A DNA stretch of 10,211 nucleotides. Source: Clostridiales bacterium (lineage in GTDB: Bacteria; Bacillota; Clostridia; Oscillospirales; Ruminococcaceae). Shown in pieces: positions 6,414-10,211 of the stretch. Position numbers and translations under genes: made by a program. The notes below the pieces were generated by a model. It saw only the letters and a list, made by a program, of their open reading frames with translations, searched no databases and was not told where the DNA came from. Positions within the stretch are counted from its first letter, which is position 1. Every line of letters starts with the position of its first letter. The stretch lies in assembly GCA_012799315.1 (NCBI GenBank), contig JAAZLM010000144.1, forward strand, positions 1 through 10,211, given 5' to 3'.

Positions 6414-7298
6414 TTACTTATTAATTGGCCTACATATAACTGAAAAAGGATATTGTGAACGCAGATATTCCATGCATTTCATAGCACTTTCATATTCAGC
6501 TATATTAAACAGCCCGTATACGGCGGTTCCACTACCGCTCATAGATGCGCCCACTGCTCCCATTGACAGCATGACTTCTTTTATAGATGCAACTTCATCA
6601 ACTTCTGCAAGTTGCTCGAAAACGTTGCCGATAGCCGATCCTACTTGTGATAGGCTATTAGTTGTCAATGCTAACATCACATCATCGGTGTATTCCTGCG
6701 TCTTGGCATTCACGTCGGGATCACCGTATATTCTATCGAATTCCGCATATGCCTTTGGCGTACTGATGCCACCGGCCGGCTTAGCCACTACAATGTAGCA
6801 GTCAGCCAGTTTCGTCACTGGTGTGATAATCTCACCAATACCCTCACATAATTGTGTGCCGCCAACAATGCAGAATGGCACATCAGCACCAATTTCGACA
6901 CCTATATCGCAAAGCTCACTTGTCGATAATCCCGCTCCATATAGCCAATTCAATCCGATAAGAACGGCGGCAGCATCGGCACTTGCGCCGCCAAGTCCCG
7001 CCTGGGATGGGATTCGCTTTTCCAAATAGATAGAGATACCCCTATCAGCTATCCCTACCGCTTCTAGAAAAGTCTTTGCTGCCTTATACGCGCTGTTCTC
7101 CTCATTGAGTATTAAGGTATCATCGTCACTTGAAAGGGTGATCTTATCACCTACACATCTGTTGATTTTCAATGTATCATAAATGCTAATTGACTGCATC
7201 ACCGTTCTTAAAAGGTGGTAATTATCTTCTCTTATCCCCACGATATCGAGGGAAAGATTCAACTTAGCATAAGCATTAATGGATATGTTTTTTCGCAT
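6414..7298 (-). CDS. ispE: 4-diphosphocytidyl-2-C-methyl-D-erythritol kinase
   Basis: IspE phosphorylates CDP-methylerythritol with ATP in the MEP route to isopentenyl diphosphate. It is a cytoplasmic GHMP kinase. The 294-residue protein shows AYAKLNLSLDIVG with K12 near the N terminus, the substrate stretch YHLLRTVMQSIS, the ATP loop PSQAGLGGASADAA at 97-110, GADVPFCIVGG with D139, and the C-terminal MSGSGTAVYGLF at 253-264. Length is typical. ATG 7298 matches the family start, with AAAGGTG 11 bases upstream; the frame is also open to a TTG at 7319, giving seven more residues. It follows the aminotransferase gene by 30 bases and should be cotranscribed with it and the Lrp gene, ending at the palindrome at 6374-6407. 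Confidence 0.95.
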   Translation of the reverse strand: MRKNISINAYAKLNLSLDIVGIREDNYHLLRTVMQSISIYDTLKINRCVGDKITLSSDDDTLILNEENSAYKAAKTFLEAVGIADRGISIYLEKRIPSQAGLGGASADAAAVLIGLNWLYGAGLSTSELCDIGVEIGADVPFCIVGGTQLCEGIGEIITPVTKLADCYIVVAKPAGGISTPKAYAEFDRIYGDPDVNAKTQEYTDDVMLALTTNSLSQVGSAIGNVFEQLAEVDEVASIKEVMLSMGAVGASMSGSGTAVYGLFNIAEYESAMKCMEYLRSQYPFSVICRPINK

Positions 7299-7328
7299 GG
7301 AAAACAACACACCTTTCAATTAATAAAA

Positions 7329-8501
7329 CTATCCTCTTAATTCTTTTAGGAAGCATTCAATACGTTCAATTGCAGTCTTTAGATGATTTAGAGAATACGC
7401 ATACGACACACGAACATATCCTTCACCGCTTTCACCAAATGCATTCCCCGGCACAACTGCAACTTTTTGCGACTTTAGCAATCTTTCGCAAAAATCATTA
7501 GATGTAAGGCCTGTTTCCTTAATAGATGGGAACACATAGAATGCCCCCTCAGGCTCAAAACAATCCAGACCAATACGATTGAAACTGCTAACTAGGTATT
7601 TGCGACGAATATTATATTCTTTGCGCATATATGCAATATCTTCATCACAATTTTCAAGAGCATCAATTGCAGCATATTGGCTTACAGTAGGGGAGCTCAT
7701 GATAGCATATTGATGTATTTTTAGCATCTGCTTTATAATTGGTGATGGCCCAACGGCGAATCCTAGTCGCCAGCCTGTCATTGCGTAATTTTTAGAAAAG
7801 CCATTTACTAAGATAGTCCTTTCACGCATATTTTCTACTTCTGCAATTGAAACGTGTTTACCACTATATGTTAATTCAGAATATAACTCATCGGATAGAA
7901 CAATTATATTTGTATCCTTTAAGACATTTGCAATCTCCTCTAAGTGAGGGCGCTTCATAATAGCGCCAGTAGGATTATTAGGATAGGGGAGAACTAACAT
8001 TTTAGTTTTAGACGTTATTTTAGCTTTTAAGGAATCGGCAGTTAAACGGAATTTATCTTCGTGCAATGTCCTTATCGGCACAGGAATACCGCCGGTTAAA
8101 GACACGATAGGTGAATAACATACGAAGCTAGGTTCAGGAATAAGCACTTCATCCCCAGGATTTATTAATGCACGAATAGCAAGATCAATTGCCTCGGATC
8201 CGCCGACTGTTACAAGTGTTTCATCAACGGGATTATACTGCACACCGATTCTACTTTGCATATATTTGCAAATAGATTCCCTTAATCCGATTAATCCTGA
8301 ATTTGCCGTGTAGCTAGTTTTGCCTTTTTCGAGTGTTCTAATTGCAGTTTTTCTAACTGACCAAGGTGTTTTAAAATCGGGCTCACCAATAGCGAGGGAG
8401 ATTGTCCCCTCTATTGCCGATGCCATATCAAAGAACCGCCGAATGCCTGACGGTTGAATATTATAAGCATTATCTGCTATTAGTTTATCATAATCTATCA
8501 C
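7329..8501 (-). CDS. PLP-dependent class I/II aminotransferase
   Basis: This 390-residue fold-type I aminotransferase moves amino groups between an amino acid and a keto acid through pyridoxal phosphate. Visible motifs are SLAIGEPDF near 35-43, SYTANSGLIGLRE, VTVGGSEAIDLA, NPGDEVLIPEPSF, PYPNNPTGA (N176), LSDELYSELTY (D204), the Schiff-base lysine K237 in NGFSKNYAMTGWRLGF, and R364 in GYVRVSYA, which should bind the substrate carboxylate. Length is normal. The start is GTG 8501, which overlaps the TGA of the upstream Lrp gene (GTGA), so translation is probably coupled; AAAGGGG lies 12 bases upstream. Sequence alone does not settle whether it prefers aspartate, alanine or an aromatic or branched-chain substrate. 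Coupling to an Lrp regulator suggests control by amino acid supply. Confidence 0.93.
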   Translation of the reverse strand: MIDYDKLIADNAYNIQPSGIRRFFDMASAIEGTISLAIGEPDFKTPWSVRKTAIRTLEKGKTSYTANSGLIGLRESICKYMQSRIGVQYNPVDETLVTVGGSEAIDLAIRALINPGDEVLIPEPSFVCYSPIVSLTGGIPVPIRTLHEDKFRLTADSLKAKITSKTKMLVLPYPNNPTGAIMKRPHLEEIANVLKDTNIIVLSDELYSELTYSGKHVSIAEVENMRERTILVNGFSKNYAMTGWRLGFAVGPSPIIKQMLKIHQYAIMSSPTVSQYAAIDALENCDEDIAYMRKEYNIRRKYLVSSFNRIGLDCFEPEGAFYVFPSIKETGLTSNDFCERLLKSQKVAVVPGNAFGESGEGYVRVSYAYSLNHLKTAIERIECFLKELRG

Positions 8502-8977
8502 AAAGAGATTAAGCCCCTTTCATCAGTGTCTTCTTTCATAAGAAAAATACCCCTTTCTTTATATCGCCTTAGCACAAAATGTGTGGACGTAGCCAATACG
8601 CCATTTAGCGGTGCTAATCGCTGTGCAACGAACAGCGCAATATCACGGAGATTCCTTCCGCTAATGGTGACGGATAAATCATATTCGCCACTCAGTAGAT
8701 ACACGCTATCAACCTCATCAAATTGCATAATGGTTGAAGCAATATCATCAAAGCCAAAGTTCGGCTGAGGAGTCACCTTCAACTCAATAAAGGCAGTAAC
8801 AGAATCTTGATCCGCCGCCTCCTCATCAATGATGGCGCTATATCCGTTGATAATGCCTGTGCGCTCATATTCCTTAATTTGCTCCTCCACTTCTCCTGCG
8901 GTAACGTCGAGAATTGAGGCAAGTTCACTACTAGTTAAACGGGCGTTCTGTTTTAATAAATGTAAAAGAGTGTCCAT
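8498..8977 (-). CDS. Lrp/AsnC family transcriptional regulator
   Basis: This 159-residue protein has the layout of feast/famine regulators, which bind DNA as oligomers and respond to amino acids. Residues ~1-45 form the winged helix-turn-helix (LLKQNARLTSSELASILDV, then VEEQIKEYERTGIINGYSAIID). Residues ~60-135 form the ligand-binding RAM domain, with AFIELKVTP, VYLLSGEYDLSVTI and LNGVLATSTHFVLRRY. ATG 8977 has GGAGGT six bases upstream; the frame is open to a TTG at 8995, but that would put the ribosome site inside the gene. The stop overlaps the GTG of the aminotransferase gene. It probably controls the linked aminotransferase, and perhaps itself, since the promoter at 9049-9077 drives the whole run. 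The effector is unknown. Confidence 0.92.
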   Translation of the reverse strand: MDTLLHLLKQNARLTSSELASILDVTAGEVEEQIKEYERTGIINGYSAIIDEEAADQDSVTAFIELKVTPQPNFGFDDIASTIMQFDEVDSVYLLSGEYDLSVTISGRNLRDIALFVAQRLAPLNGVLATSTHFVLRRYKERGIFLMKEDTDERGLISL

Positions 8978-8983
8978 TTCATT

Positions 8984-8989
8984 ACCTCC
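8984..8989 (-). promoter_or_regulatory. Ribosome binding site GGAGGT, Lrp gene
   Basis: The minus strand reads GGAGGT six bases before ATG 8977. It selects this start over the in-frame TTG at 8995. Confidence 0.82.
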
Positions 8990-9048
8990 AACCAAAAATT
9001 ATATTTCGTATCAATATTCAACGGGATATGCCTGTAAAATTAATCATA

Positions 9049-9077
9049 ATTGTAGCATAAAATTCTGCCGATGTCTA
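9049..9077 (-). promoter_or_regulatory. Promoter for lrp-aminotransferase-ispE
   Basis: On the minus strand, TAGACA (9077-9072, five of six matches to TTGACA) is followed after exactly 17 bases by TACAAT (9054-9049), with TG one base before it as an extended -10. The leader to ATG 8977 would be about 65 bases. No clear Lrp-type operator was picked out by eye. Confidence 0.65.
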
Positions 9078-9100
9078 TACGGATGGAACAAAAACAAAAT

Positions 9101-9907
9101 TTATATGCTAATGAAGTTGGCATTTCTACTCTTAAAATAAGTTATTTTTTTAAAGCCAATATCCTTTGCGATGGCAATTGCATCGTTAATGCCCTGACCG
9201 ACGTCAACCGCCTTATGAGCATCTGAGCCGACGCTGATTAATTGACCGCCAATATCGTGATATAGCTTAATGCATTGATAATCGGGCAATGTATCACCAA
9301 GGTCGCCCCTTAGCCCCGAAGTGTTGATTTCAAGTGCGATCCCTTTTTCAATCATAATATTATATATTGATTTAATCTTTTCATAGTAATTCTCAAGATT
9401 CACCCTTATATCGGTGCGACCGTGAATATATCGAATAGGATATGTGAAGTGGGCAATTGCATCGCATTTTCCCCATTCGCATATTTCTTGCAATTCGTCG
9501 AAATATCTAGTAAGCAATTCATGTATATCCTGCTCATAGTAATTTAGGAAGTAGAAGTCATCATACCCCCTCATTTCATGGAGTGCGCATAGAACGAAGT
9601 CAAGATCCATTTCAGAAATTAGCTTTTCAGAGAAAGCAGTGTTCTGCGTTGGTTGCCCAAGTTCGACTCCTTTTAAAATTTCCATCCTGCCACTGAATTT
9701 AGGGCTTACTTCATCAATATCCTCAATGCAATTTTTAATTGCTGAGCTAATGTCATCACCACCGAACTCGTGCGCCTCACAATGGTCGGTAATGGCAAAT
9801 ATCTCAATGCCCAATTCCACCGCTCTTGTACACATATCTAGGACTGTTTCGCTACCATCCGGCGAATGCCTAGTGTGCGAATGACAATCTATAATAACTG
9901 AATGCAT
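9101..9907 (-). CDS. PHP-domain phosphatase, HisJ (histidinol-phosphatase) family
   Basis: This 268-residue PHP-superfamily metal hydrolase resembles HisJ/HisK histidinol-phosphatase, which makes histidinol from histidinol phosphate in histidine synthesis. Metal-binding motifs appear in family order: DCHSHTRHSPDG (H9, H11), ITDHCE (D41, H42), KGVELGQ (E82), CALHE (H110), AHFTYPIRYIHGR (H153), EINTSG and SVGSDAHKA (D229, H231). Length matches the ~265-residue family. The start is ATG 9907, with AGGAGG at 9915-9920; the frame is open to another ATG at 9925, but that one precedes the ribosome site. No other his gene is in the window, and the gene stands alone, divergent from the ACT gene. Related PHP proteins can act on other phosphoesters, so the exact substrate is moderately certain. 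No clear terminator follows. Confidence 0.88.
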   Translation of the reverse strand: MHSVIIDCHSHTRHSPDGSETVLDMCTRAVELGIEIFAITDHCEAHEFGGDDISSAIKNCIEDIDEVSPKFSGRMEILKGVELGQPTQNTAFSEKLISEMDLDFVLCALHEMRGYDDFYFLNYYEQDIHELLTRYFDELQEICEWGKCDAIAHFTYPIRYIHGRTDIRVNLENYYEKIKSIYNIMIEKGIALEINTSGLRGDLGDTLPDYQCIKLYHDIGGQLISVGSDAHKAVDVGQGINDAIAIAKDIGFKKITYFKSRNANFISI

Positions 9908-9914
9908 CTTAATT

Positions 9915-9920
9915 CCTCCT
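9915..9920 (-). promoter_or_regulatory. Ribosome binding site AGGAGG, PHP phosphatase gene
   Basis: A perfect AGGAGG on the minus strand sits seven bases before ATG 9907. It rules out the in-frame ATG at 9925, which lies upstream of it. Confidence 0.85.
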
Positions 9921-9936
9921 AACATTAATTACTACT

Positions 9937-9945
9937 ATAATACCA
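9937..9945 (-). promoter_or_regulatory. Extended -10 element for the PHP phosphatase gene
   Basis: The minus strand reads TGGTATTAT (9945-9937), an extended -10 of the TGnTATTAT form, about 30 bases before ATG 9907. No good -35 is present at 16-18 bases; TTGCTT at 15 bases is the nearest. It is only a likely promoter. Confidence 0.4.
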
Positions 9946-10008
9946 TATTTTCAATAAAAGCAACACAAAAAAAGAGTTTTAAGAATAAAAATTGTTACTT
10001 TACCATGT

Positions 10009-10036
10009 TTGATAATAGTCTATCTTGTGTTATAAT
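10009..10036 (+). promoter_or_regulatory. Promoter for the ACT-domain gene
   Basis: TTGATA (10009-10014) and TATAAT (10031-10036) are separated by 16 bases, with TG at 10028-10029 making an extended -10. The gene start at 10084 follows about 40 bases after the expected RNA start. This is the best promoter match in the window. Confidence 0.75.
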
Positions 10037-10083
10037 ATAATAAGTGACAAAATTACACTAACAATCGGGAGGAGCAAATAATA

Positions 10084-10211
10084 ATGAAAGCAGTTGTAAC
10101 CGTTATCGGGAAAGATACAGTTGGTATATTGGCTAAAATCAGCACCCTTTGCGCAAGGCATAAAGCAAATGTAATGGATGTAACACAAACGATTATGCAA
10201 GATTTATTTGC
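10084..10211 (+). CDS. ACT-domain protein, N-terminal part (3' truncated by window)
   Basis: The first 42 residues are visible. MKAVVTVIGKDTVGILAKIS, then TLCARHKANVMDVTQTIMQD, is the beginning of a single-domain ACT protein of the ~90-residue kind. ACT domains bind small ligands, mostly amino acids, and regulate enzymes; GKDTVGILAKIS forms the first strand-turn-helix with the usual conserved glycine. ATG 10084 has GGGAGGAG at 10067-10074 with a 9-base spacer and its own promoter. In many Firmicutes such a gene precedes a DUF711/PFL-like family gene, so that is the likely next gene beyond the window. The specific ligand and partner cannot be told from this fragment. Confidence 0.87.
   Translation, partial: MKAVVTVIGKDTVGILAKISTLCARHKANVMDVTQTIMQDLF

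Noticed and set aside
9101..9160. Possible terminator formed by TTGGC and GCCAA near the end of the PHP phosphatase gene
   Set aside because: Only a 5-bp stem with a ~33-base AT-rich loop lying within the coding end, and no U-run follows directly.

Overview
The window looks like chromosomal DNA from a low-to-moderate GC Gram-positive anaerobe of the Clostridia type. The reasons are AGGAGG-like ribosome sites, TATAAT/extended -10 promoters, an S-layer-homology (SLH) surface protein, the MEP isoprenoid gene ispE, and Firmicutes-style GuaA, DsrE-like and HisJ-family PHP proteins. The exact family cannot be fixed from this sequence. There are twelve protein genes, two of them cut by the window edges. 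I see no tRNA, rRNA, CRISPR array, insertion sequence or prophage gene, and no stretch above 300 bases without a gene.

Layout. (1) 1-281, plus: the end of a sensor histidine kinase. (2) 427-1646, plus: exonuclease III and a YaiI/YqxD (DUF188) protein, under a promoter that contains an inverted repeat, closed by a perfect 34-bp palindrome. (3) 1703-4870, minus: a four-gene run transcribed guaA, DsrE-like protein, proB, FlK-like thioesterase. It converges on the same palindrome. (4) 5092-6369, plus: a secreted protein with an Ig/cadherin-like segment and three SLH-like repeats, divergent from guaA. (5) 6414-8977, minus: Lrp/AsnC regulator, class I/II aminotransferase, ispE. This run converges on the SLH gene at a second perfect 34-bp palindrome. 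(6) 9101-9907, minus: a HisJ-family PHP phosphatase. (7) 10084 to the end, plus: the start of a small ACT-domain protein, divergent from the phosphatase and with a strong promoter.

Most genes are housekeeping: DNA repair, GMP synthesis, the first step of proline synthesis, isoprenoid precursors, transamination and possibly histidine synthesis. The most notable observation is that the GMP synthetase has an intact ATP-pyrophosphatase/synthetase half, while its glutamine amidotransferase half has lost the nucleophilic cysteine (Ser at that site) and several other glutaminase motifs. It therefore probably depends on free ammonia or on a partner protein. Other points of interest are the two same-sized palindromic terminators between convergent genes, the palindrome over the exonuclease promoter, a CxxC-bearing DsrE-like protein between guaA and proB, a PUA-less proB coupled to a thioesterase instead of proA, and a regulator-aminotransferase stop/start overlap. 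I see no clearly new multi-gene system; the degenerate GuaA and its operon come closest.
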